Below, piece after piece: positions 39,637 to 47,890 of a stretch of 64,000 bases of DNA (the stretch's first letter is position 1; each line of letters opens with the position of its first letter). Both the position numbers and the translations under genes were made by a program. The notes under the pieces were generated by a model, which saw nothing but the letters and a program-made list of their open reading frames with translations, had not been told where the DNA came from and did not search any database. Origin of the DNA: an uncultured Faecalibacterium sp. (GTDB lineage: Bacteria; Bacillota; Clostridia; Oscillospirales; Ruminococcaceae); contig CAKSYT010000001.1 in the NCBI GenBank assembly GCA_934524985.1, forward strand, positions 62,001 to 126,000, given 5' to 3'.

Positions 39637-40929
39637 ATGGCAAGGGTTTTGATCGTGGGAGCCGGGGCAGCCGGACTGATGGCGGCGGGTGCCGCCGTGC
39701 GGCAGGGACATCAGGTAACGGTGCTGGAGCATACCGAGAAGCCCGGGCAGAAGATCCTTGTTACCGGCAAGGGGCGCTGCAACGTGACCAACGACTGCCC
39801 GGCAGAGGAGTTTTTGCGCCATGTGCGCACAAACCCGCGCTTTTTGTACTCCTCGCTGGGGGCGTTCCCCCCGGCAAAGACCATGGAACTGTTTGAAGGC
39901 CTTGGCGTGGAGCTGAAGGTGGAGCGCGGTCGCCGGGTGTTCCCGGTGTCGGATAAGGCCGAGGAGATCCGGCAGGCGCTGCTGCGCTATGCGCAGGACG
40001 CGGATATTGTCTATGACGGCGCAAAAAAGCTGCTGCTGGAGGACATCGTGCCCGAGACAGAGCCTGCCCCGGCGGCACCGGAAAACCCGCGCCATCCCAA
40101 AAAGAAAAAGGCAGGCCCGGCGCTGCGCTGCGTGGGCGTGCGGGGCACTTCCGGCAGGGAGTACCGGGCGGATGCGGTGCTGGTGGCCACCGGCGGCGTG
40201 AGTTACCCCACCACCGGCTCTACCGGCGATGGCTACAAGCTGGCGCAGCAGGCGGGGCATACCCTTGTGGAGCCGGTGCCCAGTCTGGTCAGCCTTGTCA
40301 GCCGGGACCCGGACTGCAAAAAGATGATGGGTCTGGCGCTGAAAAATGTCACCTTGACCCTGCTGGAGGATGGCAAGGCCATCTTTGACGAGCAGGGCGA
40401 GATGCTGTTTACCCACTTTGGCATCAGCGGGCCGCTGACTTTGAGCGCGTCCAGCCATCTGGGGGACATGAAAAAGCACAGGTACATCGCGGAGATCGAT
40501 CTGAAGCCCGCCCTGAGCGAGGAGCAGCTGTACGACCGCATCACCCGGGACTTTGCCCTGCTGGCAAACCACGCGGCGCAGGGTGCGCTGGTCAAGCTGC
40601 TGCCGGCCAGCATGCAGCCGGTGATGGTGGCACGCTGGGGCATCGACCCCGCCACCAAGGCAAACCAGATCACCCGGGAGCAGAAGCGGGAGCTGGTGCA
40701 GCTGGTCAAGCACTGGCAGGTGTCCATTGACGCCCGTGGCGACCTTGCCCACGCAGTCATCACCAGCGGCGGCGTATCGGTGCGGGAGGTAGACCCCAAG
40801 ACCATGCAAAGCAAAAAGGCGCTGGGGCTGTACTTTGCGGGCGAGGTGCTGGATGTGGACGCCTACACCGGCGGCTACAATCTGCAAATTGCCTTCTGCA
40901 CCGCGCAGAGCTTTGCGAATAACCTGTAA
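39637..40929 (+). CDS. HI0933/BaiN-family flavoprotein, NAD(P)/FAD-dependent oxidoreductase
   Basis: A 430-residue flavoprotein. The N-terminal dinucleotide-binding motif is VLIVGAGAAGLMAAGAA, followed by GQKILVTGKGRCNVTN, diagnostic of the HI0933 (YhiN/BaiN-like) family. FTHFGISGPLTLSAS lies in the middle, and the end is LGLYFAGEVLDVDAYTGGYN with GG-Y-N binding FAD. The physiological substrate of most members is unknown. It is the first gene of a run ending in ispH-rpsA, a neighbourhood often seen in clostridia. Confidence 0.9.
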   Translation: MARVLIVGAGAAGLMAAGAAVRQGHQVTVLEHTEKPGQKILVTGKGRCNVTNDCPAEEFLRHVRTNPRFLYSSLGAFPPAKTMELFEGLGVELKVERGRRVFPVSDKAEEIRQALLRYAQDADIVYDGAKKLLLEDIVPETEPAPAAPENPRHPKKKKAGPALRCVGVRGTSGREYRADAVLVATGGVSYPTTGSTGDGYKLAQQAGHTLVEPVPSLVSLVSRDPDCKKMMGLALKNVTLTLLEDGKAIFDEQGEMLFTHFGISGPLTLSASSHLGDMKKHRYIAEIDLKPALSEEQLYDRITRDFALLANHAAQGALVKLLPASMQPVMVARWGIDPATKANQITREQKRELVQLVKHWQVSIDARGDLAHAVITSGGVSVREVDPKTMQSKKALGLYFAGEVLDVDAYTGGYNLQIAFCTAQSFANNL

Positions 40930-40983
40930 AAAACAGCACCGTCCATTCTGCTGTGTACTATATATAAATAAGGAGAACATATT

Positions 40984-41649
40984 ATGGTATCTGTTGCGAT
41001 CGATGGGCCTGCGGGTGCAGGCAAATCCACTCTGGCACGCCGTCTGGCGGCAGAACTGGGCTATATCTATGTGGACACCGGTGCAATGTACCGCGCCATC
41101 GGCCTGTACGCCCTGCGCGCGGGCAAGGACCCCAAGGACAACGCGGCGGTGGACGCTCTGCTGCCGGAAATTGAGCTGCGGCTGGCGTCCATTGCGGGCG
41201 AGCAGCACATCTACTTGAAGGACGAGGATGTGAGCACCGCCATCCGCACCGAACAGGCGGGCATGGCAGCCTCTGCCGTAGGTGCAAACCCCGCTGTGCG
41301 GGCATTTCTGCTGGACTTGCAGCGAAGCATGGCAAAAAAGCAGGATGTGCTGATGGACGGCCGGGATATCGGCACGGTGGTGCTGCCGGATGCGACGGTA
41401 AAAATTTTCCTGACCGCCAGCCCGGAGGCACGCGCCACCCGCCGCTGGAAGGAGTATCAGGCCAAGGGCATCGACACCCCCTACGAGGAGGTGCTGGCAG
41501 ACGTGAAGCAGCGGGACTATCAGGACACCCACCGCGCCGCCGCCCCGCTGAAGCAGGCAGAGGACGCCGTGCTGCTGGATACCTCGGCGCTGGATTTTGA
41601 GCAGAGCCTTGACGCCATGAAGCAGATCATTGCCAAAAAGATCGGCTGA
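40984..41649 (+). CDS. cmk: cytidylate kinase
   Basis: A 221-residue (d)CMP kinase. It has the P-loop DGPAGAGKSTLARRLA at residues 6-21, the substrate segment YVDTGAMYRAIGLYAL, and DGRDIGTVVLPDA. AAGGAG upstream fits the start. Part of the usual Firmicute cluster cmk-plsC-ispH-rpsA. Confidence 0.95.
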   Translation: MVSVAIDGPAGAGKSTLARRLAAELGYIYVDTGAMYRAIGLYALRAGKDPKDNAAVDALLPEIELRLASIAGEQHIYLKDEDVSTAIRTEQAGMAASAVGANPAVRAFLLDLQRSMAKKQDVLMDGRDIGTVVLPDATVKIFLTASPEARATRRWKEYQAKGIDTPYEEVLADVKQRDYQDTHRAAAPLKQAEDAVLLDTSALDFEQSLDAMKQIIAKKIG

Positions 41650-41676
41650 TACAACAAACAGGACAGGAATAGAAAA

Positions 41677-42288
41677 ATGGTACTATATTATATTCTGGTG
41701 CCCCTTGCGTGGCTTGTGTGGCACATCGGTTTCCGCATCCGGGTGGAGGGACGCGAAAACCTGAAAAAGGTGCAGACGAAGGGCTATATCCTTGCACCCA
41801 CCCATGTGTCGGCCATCGACCCGGTGTTCATCGTCGTCACCCGATGGGGCAGGCGGATGGTGGTGTTCGCCAAAAAGGAACTGTTCGAGATCAACGCCTT
41901 TCTGACCTGGTTCTTCCGCTGCTGCGGCGGTGTGTGCGTCCGCGGCACCAAGGACGAGATGGCGGTCATCTCCCAGACGGTGGAAGCCTGCAAGCAGGGC
42001 GAAACTCTGCTCATCTTCCCGGAGGGCACCCGCGAAAAGGAGGGCAAACTCCTGCCCCCCAAGAGCGGCCTTTTTGTCATTGCCGCCGAGGCCGGGGTGG
42101 ACGTTGTGCCCTGTCGCATCCTGTACGACACCCCGGACGGGAAGATGCACCTGTTCTGCAAAGTGCGGGTGATCTACGGCGAGCCGATGCCCGCAGCGCA
42201 GTTTGCCATGGAGGGCCGCCGGGACACCAAAAAACTCCGTGCCAACAAGCAGGCGCTGCTGGAAGCATGGGAAAAGATGGGAGCGTAA
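41677..42288 (+). CDS. plsC: 1-acyl-sn-glycerol-3-phosphate acyltransferase-like protein
   Basis: A 203-residue PlsC-family acyltransferase with an N-terminal hydrophobic helix. Motif I is present in the form T-H-V-S-A-I-D (usually H-x4-D), and the FPEGTREKEGKL segment is motif III. It transfers the second acyl chain in phosphatidic acid synthesis. It lies 27 bases after cmk and three bases before ispH-rpsA. Confidence 0.9.
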   Translation: MVLYYILVPLAWLVWHIGFRIRVEGRENLKKVQTKGYILAPTHVSAIDPVFIVVTRWGRRMVVFAKKELFEINAFLTWFFRCCGGVCVRGTKDEMAVISQTVEACKQGETLLIFPEGTREKEGKLLPPKSGLFVIAAEAGVDVVPCRILYDTPDGKMHLFCKVRVIYGEPMPAAQFAMEGRRDTKKLRANKQALLEAWEKMGA

Positions 42289-42291
42289 GAG

Positions 42292-44202
42292 ATGGAGATT
42301 CATCTGGCGAAAACGGCGGGGTTCTGCTTTGGCGTGAACCGCGCCGTGGAACTGACCTACGGTCTGCTGGCCGAGGGACATAAAGTGGCAACGCTGGGCC
42401 CGCTGATCCACAACCCGCAGGCGGTGGAGGATATGCGGCGCAAGGGCGCACAGGTGGTAAACACCGTGCAGGATGTGCCTGCCGGGTGCGAGGTGGTCAT
42501 CCGCAGCCACGGGGTGCCCCGCAGCGTTTACGATGAGCTGGCCGCCCGCGGCATCCCGTACCATGACGCCACCTGCCCCTTTGTGCAGAAGATCCAGCGC
42601 ATTGCCGCACAGGCCGAAAAAGAGGGCGCGGTGCTGCTGGTGGCGGGCGATAAGACCCACCCGGAGGTGCAGGGCATCGTGGGACACACCCGGGGCGAGG
42701 TGTTCGTTTTTGCCGATTTAGCCGAGTTAGAGGCGTGGAACGGCCCTTCTGACCCCCAAAAACCCCTTTTTGCAGTTGCACAGACCACATTTCAGGTAAC
42801 AAAATGGAAAGAAAGTTCGGAGTTTCTCAAAAAAGCCTATACAAACGCCCGAATTTTTGATACAATATGTAATGCGACGTGGGCGAGGCAACAGGAAGCG
42901 GAAGACCTCAGCCAACAATGCGACATCATTGTTGTCATTGGCGGTCATCATTCTTCCAATACCCAAAAGCTGGTGCAGGTCGCCGCAAAGCACACGCGAG
43001 CCGTGACGGTCGAGACAGCGAGCGAACTTCGGCCTGAGTGGTTTGCGAATGTAAAAACGGCGGGCGTGACAGCCGGGGCTTCAACGCCATCGTCTATTAT
43101 TGAGGAGGTACTTAACAGTATGAGCGCAGAAATCAATGACAGCATGAGCTTTGAGGAGATGCTGAACGCATCCGAGGAGAAGCGTGTTCATGCAGGCAGT
43201 ATTGTGAAAGGAATCGTGACCAGCATCTCTGCCAACGAGATCCAGGTGGATATCGGTGCGAAGCAGACCGGCTTTGTCAAGCTGAGCGAGCTGACCGATG
43301 ATTCCTCCGCCAAGGTCGAAGACCTGGTGAAGGTTGGCGATGAGCTGGACCTCATCGTCGAGAAGGTTATGGATCAGGATGGCGTCATCCAGCTCTCCCG
43401 CAAGAAGCTCGCATCTCGCAAGGGCATGGAAGAGATCGCCAAGGCAGCAGAATCCGGTGAAGTCGTCGAGGGCGATGTTACCGAGTTCAATAAGGGCGGC
43501 GTTGTCGTTAACGTCAAGGGCGTCAAGGTGTTCGTTCCCCGTTCTCAGGCCACTATGCGCCGCGACGAGGACTACACTGCTCTGGTTGGCCAGCACGTTC
43601 AGCTGGTCGTCACCGAGTGCTCCGGCCGCAAGATCGTGGGCAGCATCAACAAGGTGACCGCTGAGCAGAACAAGGCAAAGCGCGAGGAGTTCTGGGCAAA
43701 CGTTGAAGTGGGCAAGAGCTACACCGGCGTTGTCAAGAGCCTGACCTCTTATGGTGCATTCGTTGACATCGGTGGTGTCGACGGCCTGTGCCACATCAGC
43801 GAGCTGAGCTGGAACCGCATCAAGCACCCCTCCGAGGTCGTCTCCGTTGGTGACACCATCGAAGTGTATGTCAAGGACATCGACACCGAGAACCACAAGG
43901 TCTCTCTGGGCTACAAGAAGTCCGAGGACAACCCCTGGGAGCAGCTGAAGAACAACTACCCCATCGGCAGCACCTTCCATGCTCCGGTCGTTTCTCTGAC
44001 CAAGTTTGGTGCTTTCGTCCGCATCCTGCCGGGTGTTGACGGTCTGGTCCACATCAGCGAGATCAGCAATGACCGCGTTGAGAAGGTCTCCGACGCACTG
44101 AAGGTCGGCGATATGGTCGATGTGAAGCTGCTGGATGTTGACTTCGACAAGAAGCGCATCAGCCTGTCCATGAAGGCTCTGCTGAACGACGACGCTGAGT
44201 AA
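42292..44202 (+). CDS. ispH-rpsA: fused HMB-PP reductase (IspH) and ribosomal protein S1
   Basis: A 636-residue bifunctional protein. Residues 1-276 are IspH, the last enzyme of the MEP isoprenoid pathway, with the three cluster cysteines C12 ([10 protein letters not shown]), C95 (DATCPFVQK) and C193 ([10 protein letters not shown]). Residues 277-636 contain four S1 RNA-binding domains, for example [20 protein letters not shown] and [20 protein letters not shown]. This fusion is known in clostridia. Within the reading frame, AGGAGGT lies ten bases before an in-frame ATG at 43120, which could start a free S1 protein of 360 residues. The stretch 42770-43100 is more AT-rich than the rest. Confidence 0.95.
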   Translation: MEIHLAKTAGFCFGVNRAVELTYGLLAEGHKVATLGPLIHNPQAVEDMRRKGAQVVNTVQDVPAGCEVVIRSHGVPRSVYDELAARGIPYHDATCPFVQKIQRIAAQAEKEGAVLLVAGDKTHPEVQGIVGHTRGEVFVFADLAELEAWNGPSDPQKPLFAVAQTTFQVTKWKESSEFLKKAYTNARIFDTICNATWARQQEAEDLSQQCDIIVVIGGHHSSNTQKLVQVAAKHTRAVTVETASELRPEWFANVKTAGVTAGASTPSSIIEEVLNSMSAEINDSMSFEEMLNASEEKRVHAGSIVKGIVTSISANEIQVDIGAKQTGFVKLSELTDDSSAKVEDLVKVGDELDLIVEKVMDQDGVIQLSRKKLASRKGMEEIAKAAESGEVVEGDVTEFNKGGVVVNVKGVKVFVPRSQATMRRDEDYTALVGQHVQLVVTECSGRKIVGSINKVTAEQNKAKREEFWANVEVGKSYTGVVKSLTSYGAFVDIGGVDGLCHISELSWNRIKHPSEVVSVGDTIEVYVKDIDTENHKVSLGYKKSEDNPWEQLKNNYPIGSTFHAPVVSLTKFGAFVRILPGVDGLVHISEISNDRVEKVSDALKVGDMVDVKLLDVDFDKKRISLSMKALLNDDAE

Positions 44203-44247
44203 TCAGCCCTTCGTGCAAAAGCATAGCTTCTGACACAATGCGATCTG

Positions 44248-44287
44248 CAGCCCCGTTGCCGGGAAAACGGCGGCGGGGCTGTTTTTG
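44248..44287 (+). terminator. terminator of the ispH-rpsA transcript
   Basis: CAGCCCCG pairs with CGGGGCTG and is followed by TTTTTG. Confidence 0.75.
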
Positions 44288-44298
44288 TTAATAAAGCC

Positions 44299-44871
44299 AT
44301 GATAAAATTCTTCAAAAAGCACTGGGAAGTGCTCAGTTACCTGATCTTTGGCGTGCTGACCACCCTGCTGAATATTGTGCTGTACGCGCTGTTCAGCCAG
44401 CTGTTCGGCTACACCGCCGCCAACAGCTGGGGCAATGTGCTGGATAATGCCCTGTGCATCCTGTTTGCCTATGCCACCAACCGCGCGTTCGTGTTCCGCA
44501 GCAAGACCACCGGCAAAGCTATGGCCAAGGAGTTCGGCACCTTTGTCACCTGCCGTCTGGGCACCATGGTGCTGGATGCCGTGATCATGATCGTGGGCGG
44601 CAACCTGCTGGCTGCGCAGGGCGCGGCGCTGATGGACGGTCTGATCGGACATTTTATCCCGTCCGGGGTAAGCTACACCGGTGCGGCGGCTTCGGCAGCA
44701 GCATCAGCAGCGGGTGTTGCCATCATTGGCGGCGCAGACGGCCCTACGGCGATTTTTGTCAGCTATAACGCGCAGGAGCTGTGGGGCCTGTGCGTCAAGG
44801 TGTTCTCCAATGTGGTGGTCGTGGTGCTGAACTATGTGTTCAGCAAGCTGATCATCTTTAAGAAAAAGTAA
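44299..44871 (+). CDS. GtrA-family membrane protein with an inserted GGADGPTAIF segment
   Basis: A 190-residue protein. Four GtrA helices are visible: VLSYLIFGVLTTLLNIVLYALF, LDNALCILFAYATNRAFVF (the conserved N-R-x-F-V-F), FVTCRLGTMVLDAVIMIVG, and the last helix NVVVVVLNYVFSKLIIFKKK. Between helices 3 and 4 is an extra segment of about 45 residues with VAIIGGADGPTAIFVS (G144 to S155). This resembles the IGGADGPT(S/A)I loop of Na+-translocating decarboxylase beta subunits and is not part of ordinary GtrA proteins. GtrA proteins are thought to flip polyprenyl-linked sugars. The start has no strong SD. Confidence 0.85.
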   Translation: MIKFFKKHWEVLSYLIFGVLTTLLNIVLYALFSQLFGYTAANSWGNVLDNALCILFAYATNRAFVFRSKTTGKAMAKEFGTFVTCRLGTMVLDAVIMIVGGNLLAAQGAALMDGLIGHFIPSGVSYTGAAASAAASAAGVAIIGGADGPTAIFVSYNAQELWGLCVKVFSNVVVVVLNYVFSKLIIFKKK

Positions 44872-44883
44872 TGGAAAAGTTAC

Positions 44884-45366
44884 CCCTCATCCGTCACCTG
44901 CGGTGACACCTTCCCCCCAAGGGGTGAAGGCTTAAGAAGAGCAGGCTTCGCCTGAATTTGAAATGAAGGACGTTAAAAACGGAAAGCTGACACCACTCTC
45001 TCAAACGCTGCGCCGGAATATGACGCGAGAAGAGAGACATCTGTGGTATGATTTTTTGAAAAGTCAGCCGGTCATTTTCAAACGGCAGAAGGTCATCGGG
45101 AATTATATCGTTGATTTTTTCTGTGCAGAAGCCAAGCTTGTAATAGAACTGGATGGCTCGCAGCATTATAATGATGCGGGTAAGGCGGCAGATATGGTAC
45201 GGGACCAATACCTGAAGGACAAGGGTCTTACGGTTTTGCGCTACTCTAATCTGGAGATTGCGGAAAATTTTGCAGGGGTTTGTACAGATATCCGAAACCA
45301 TATCGGCAGATGCACCTAAAGCCTTCCCCCGGTCGGGGGAAGGTGGCACGAAGTGCCGGATGAGGG
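44884..45366 (+). mobile_element. DUF559 cassette bounded by about 50-bp inverted repeats
   Basis: The left end CCCTCATCCG (44884-44893) continues through TCACCTGCGGTGACACCTTC to AAGGCTT at 44933. The right end starts AAGCCTTCCCCC at 45318 and finishes with CGGATGAGGG (45357-45366). They are imperfect inverted repeats of one another, and a single endonuclease gene fills the space between. The right repeat begins exactly at the gene's stop codon. Fragments of the same repeat occur alone at 18361-18405 and 50695-50725. No target duplication is clear. Confidence 0.65.
44963..45319 (+). CDS. DUF559 (Vsr-like) endonuclease-domain protein
   Basis: A 118-residue single-domain protein of the DUF559/PF04480 type, related in fold to very-short-patch-repair endonucleases. 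Conserved features: TLRRNMTREERHLWYDFL near the start, VIGNYIVDFFCAEAKLVIELDGSQHY (D, E and E-x-D-G-x-x-H of the nuclease core), and VLRYSNLEI. The catalytic-looking Asp/Glu/His set is intact. It is more AT-rich than its neighbours and lies inside inverted repeats. There is no good Shine-Dalgarno sequence before the ATG. Function of such stand-alone proteins is unknown; a role in moving or maintaining the repeats is inferred from position. Confidence 0.88.
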   Translation: MKDVKNGKLTPLSQTLRRNMTREERHLWYDFLKSQPVIFKRQKVIGNYIVDFFCAEAKLVIELDGSQHYNDAGKAADMVRDQYLKDKGLTVLRYSNLEIAENFAGVCTDIRNHIGRCT

Positions 45367-45405
45367 CGCTTTACAAGAAATAATCATCTTAGGAGGTACG
45401 GTATT

Positions 45406-45540
45406 ATGAAACGTGGTCTGAAAGGGTTCGCATTCCTGGTCTCTGGTCTTGTGCTGGGCATCATTGGTGCAACGGTCTCTGCAACTGCAATCGCACTCAG
45501 CGCTGTGGGCATGGCAAAGGTGCGCCGTGCCAGCAAGTAA
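45406..45540 (+). CDS. 44-residue single-helix membrane micro-protein
   Basis: A short reading frame with a strong AGGAGGT eight bases before the ATG. It encodes MKRGLKGFAFLVSGLVLGII... and ends MAKVRRASK. A basic N-terminus, one long hydrophobic helix rich in Gly/Ala/Ser, and a basic C-terminus. I do not recognise a family. The strong SD, the complete frame and the short gap (18 bases) to deoC support it as a real gene, probably co-transcribed with deoC. Confidence 0.7.
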   Translation: MKRGLKGFAFLVSGLVLGIIGATVSATAIALSAVGMAKVRRASK

Positions 45541-45558
45541 AACAACGGAGGAACGAGC

Positions 45559-46224
45559 ATGAACCGCGAAGAGATCCTGTCCCATGTCGATCATACCCTG
45601 CTGAAGCCGGAGGCCACCTGGCCCCAGATCCAGCAACTGTGTGACGAAGCCATTGCAAACCACACCGCATCCGTCTGCATCAACACCTGCTACGTCAAGC
45701 AGGCTGTGGAGTATATGGCAGGCCGCATCCCCGTATGCTGCGTGGTGGGCTTCCCTCTGGGTGCTATGGATACCGCCAGCAAGGCCTTTGAAGCCAAGAC
45801 TGCCATCGAGAACGGTGCAGCCGAGGTGGATATGGTCATCAACATCGGTCGCCTGAAGAACAAGGAGTACGATGCTGTCCGCGAGGACATCCGTGCCGTG
45901 AAGCAGGCTGTGGGCGATAAGATTTTGAAGGTCATCATCGAGACCTGTCTGCTGACCGAGGAAGAGAAGGAAAAGATGTGCGACATCGTCTGCGAGGCCG
46001 GTGCCGACTACATCAAGACCAGCACCGGCTTTTCCACCGCAGGCGCCAACTTCCACGATGTGGAGCTGATGGTCAAGGGCGTGCATGGCCGCTGCAAGGT
46101 CAAGGCTGCCGGCGGCATTTCCACCGTGGAGGATATGGAGACCTTCCTTGCACTGGGCGCTGACCGTCTGGGCACCTCCCGCGCTGTCAAGATTTTGAAC
46201 GGCGAGCAGGCGAAGGGCTACTAA
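45559..46224 (+). CDS. deoC: deoxyribose-phosphate aldolase
   Basis: A 221-residue class I aldolase that splits 2-deoxyribose 5-phosphate to glyceraldehyde 3-phosphate and acetaldehyde. DHTLLKPEATW at the N-terminus, CCVVGFPLG, VDMVINIG, KVIIETCLLTEEE and DYIKTSTGFSTAGA (Schiff-base Lys) are all present, as is VKAAGGIST. GGAGG seven to eight bases before the ATG. Part of nucleoside catabolism; no deo partner is adjacent. Confidence 0.96.
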   Translation: MNREEILSHVDHTLLKPEATWPQIQQLCDEAIANHTASVCINTCYVKQAVEYMAGRIPVCCVVGFPLGAMDTASKAFEAKTAIENGAAEVDMVINIGRLKNKEYDAVREDIRAVKQAVGDKILKVIIETCLLTEEEKEKMCDIVCEAGADYIKTSTGFSTAGANFHDVELMVKGVHGRCKVKAAGGISTVEDMETFLALGADRLGTSRAVKILNGEQAKGY

Positions 46225-46290
46225 GCTTTCTGCAAAAAGTATTTCGGCGAAGCTCCGGGCTTGGCTGAACTGCAAAGGATAATTTCCCCA

Positions 46291-46329
46291 AAGGCTGCTG
46301 CACAAATTGCTGTGCAGCGGCCTTTTTTT
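46291..46329 (+). terminator. terminator of deoC
   Basis: AAGGCTGCTGCACA pairs with TGTGCAGCGGCCTT and is followed by a T7 run. Confidence 0.85.
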
Positions 46330-46340
46330 GCGCCTAAGCC

Positions 46341-46370
46341 TTGCAAGCAGGGCGCGGCAGGGTGTATAAT
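46341..46370 (+). promoter_or_regulatory. promoter of the GGDEF gene
   Basis: TTGCAA, an 18-base spacer and a perfect TATAAT, 70 bases before the start. Confidence 0.7.
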
Positions 46371-46439
46371 ACAATCAGGTATTGTATAAAATAGGGGCTG
46401 TCTGCCTTATGGGGCAAGGCGGGCAGAGGAGGAAATGCA

Positions 46440-47609
46440 ATGAATATACCCGAGATCCTTGTGGCCAATGGCACAGGGGCGGTGCTGGTAAGCTTTCTGC
46501 TTTTACTGCGGGTGCGCGGCGAGAGTAAAAACAGCGTTGGAACAGCGCTGTTTTGCCGGATGCTGGTGGTGACCTTGCTGGCACAGGCCACAGAAACGCT
46601 CAGCTATCTGCTGGACGGCGTGCCCGGCGCGGCAAGCCGGTTCTGGCTGTACCTGACCAACACCGTCTGCACCGGCGCTACCGTGAGCGTGGGCTTTGCG
46701 TGGTGTTTGTATGTGGACTTCCGGGTCTACCGCAGCACCGGACGCCTGCGCAGAAAGCATCTGCTGCTGAGCGCACCGCTGCTGGTGGTTCTGCTGTTGC
46801 TGCTGGCAAACCTTTTCGGCATGGGATGGATCTTTACCATCTCCGCGGACAACGTTTACAGCCGCGGCCCGCTGAACATTTTGCTGTATCTGCTGCTGTT
46901 CAGCTATTATGTCGAGAGCGTGTGGCAGGTGCATAAGGCCAAGCGCGATGGCATTACGGTGGAGTTTTTCCCGGTGTACTACTTTGTCATCACCTGTGCG
47001 GTGGGCACGGTGCTGCAGGGCATGTTCTACGGCATGGCCTTCGGCTGGCTGTCGGTGGCCATCGCCTTTGTGTTTGTGGACAGCCAGACCCGCAGCCTGC
47101 GGGGCTATACCGACGAGCTGTCCGGCCTGTTCGGCCGCAAGTACATGAACTACTGCTTGGACCGCATCCACGCCACGCAGGAGAAGGACGTTTACGGCAT
47201 CATGATGGACGTGAACTGCTTCAAGGAAATCAACGACACCTACGGCCACGCCGAGGGCGACCGGGCCATTCAGGAGATCGGACACATCCTGTCCGGGGCG
47301 CTGGCGGCAAACTCGGTAGCCATCCGCATGAGCGGCGACGAGTTCATGGTGCTGATCCGGCACGGCTCGGAGGAGATACTGGATAAGACCTGCGCCGCCA
47401 TCGAGCAGCGGGTGCAGCACTATAACGCCACCGCCCCGGCGGGCAGCTTTCAGCTGTCCTTTTCCACCGGTGTGGCAAAGTACGAGGGCGGCAGCGTGGA
47501 AAAGTTTCTGGTAGAGCTGGATCAGCGGATGTATGCGGAAAAGCGCGCCTTCCACGCCGCCCGGGACGGCTATGCCGCACCGGAGCAGGGGAATGCTCCA
47601 TCAATTTAA
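46440..47609 (+). CDS. membrane-bound diguanylate cyclase (GGDEF domain)
   Basis: A 389-residue protein. The N-terminal 215 residues contain six or so hydrophobic helices, a 7TM-like sensor. The C-terminal GGDEF domain begins LSGLFGRKYMNYCLDR and has the active-site loop MSGDEFMVL (S298-G-D-E-F302). A Ser replaces the first Gly, a variant often still active. MDVNCFKEINDTYGHAEGD supplies the metal and substrate region. There is no RxxD inhibitory site five residues upstream of SGDEF, so product inhibition is unlikely. No EAL domain. Confidence 0.9.
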   Translation: MNIPEILVANGTGAVLVSFLLLLRVRGESKNSVGTALFCRMLVVTLLAQATETLSYLLDGVPGAASRFWLYLTNTVCTGATVSVGFAWCLYVDFRVYRSTGRLRRKHLLLSAPLLVVLLLLLANLFGMGWIFTISADNVYSRGPLNILLYLLLFSYYVESVWQVHKAKRDGITVEFFPVYYFVITCAVGTVLQGMFYGMAFGWLSVAIAFVFVDSQTRSLRGYTDELSGLFGRKYMNYCLDRIHATQEKDVYGIMMDVNCFKEINDTYGHAEGDRAIQEIGHILSGALAANSVAIRMSGDEFMVLIRHGSEEILDKTCAAIEQRVQHYNATAPAGSFQLSFSTGVAKYEGGSVEKFLVELDQRMYAEKRAFHAARDGYAAPEQGNAPSI

Positions 47610-47639
47610 AAGGAATGTCTAAAATAAGTGCGACTTATC

Positions 47640-47668
47640 TTGACAATCTGACGCTGCAATGATAGAAT
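47640..47668 (+). promoter_or_regulatory. promoter of the SAM riboswitch-metK transcript
   Basis: Perfect TTGACA, a 17-base spacer and TAGAAT, placing the start of transcription near the first helix of the riboswitch. Confidence 0.8.
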
Positions 47669-47691
47669 ATGGAGCGTACCAATTGAATACC

Positions 47692-47830
47692 GACTTATCA
47701 AGAGCGGCTGAGGGGACAGGCCCTGTGAAGCCCGACAACCTGCGCGAGAGCGTAAGGTGCCAAATCCTGCGGGAAACCGGAAGATAAGAGTGCAACGCTC
47801 AGAGCTTTCGGCTCTGGGCGCTTTTATTTT
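47692..47830 (+). promoter_or_regulatory. SAM-I riboswitch (S-box) with terminator
   Basis: The aptamer has CTTATCAAGAGCGGCTGAGG, then GGCCCTGTGAAGCCCGACAACC, then AAGGTGCCAAATCCTGC and a closing GATAAG, all in the S-box order. It is followed by CGCTCAGAGC-TTTC-GGCTCTGGGCG and TTTTATTTTT, an intrinsic terminator. High SAM should stop transcription before metK. Confidence 0.95.
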
Positions 47831-47890
47831 TCAGAACAAACTTGATGGAATGGTAAATACACGCAACTGCAACATTTAGGAGGCAAAAAA

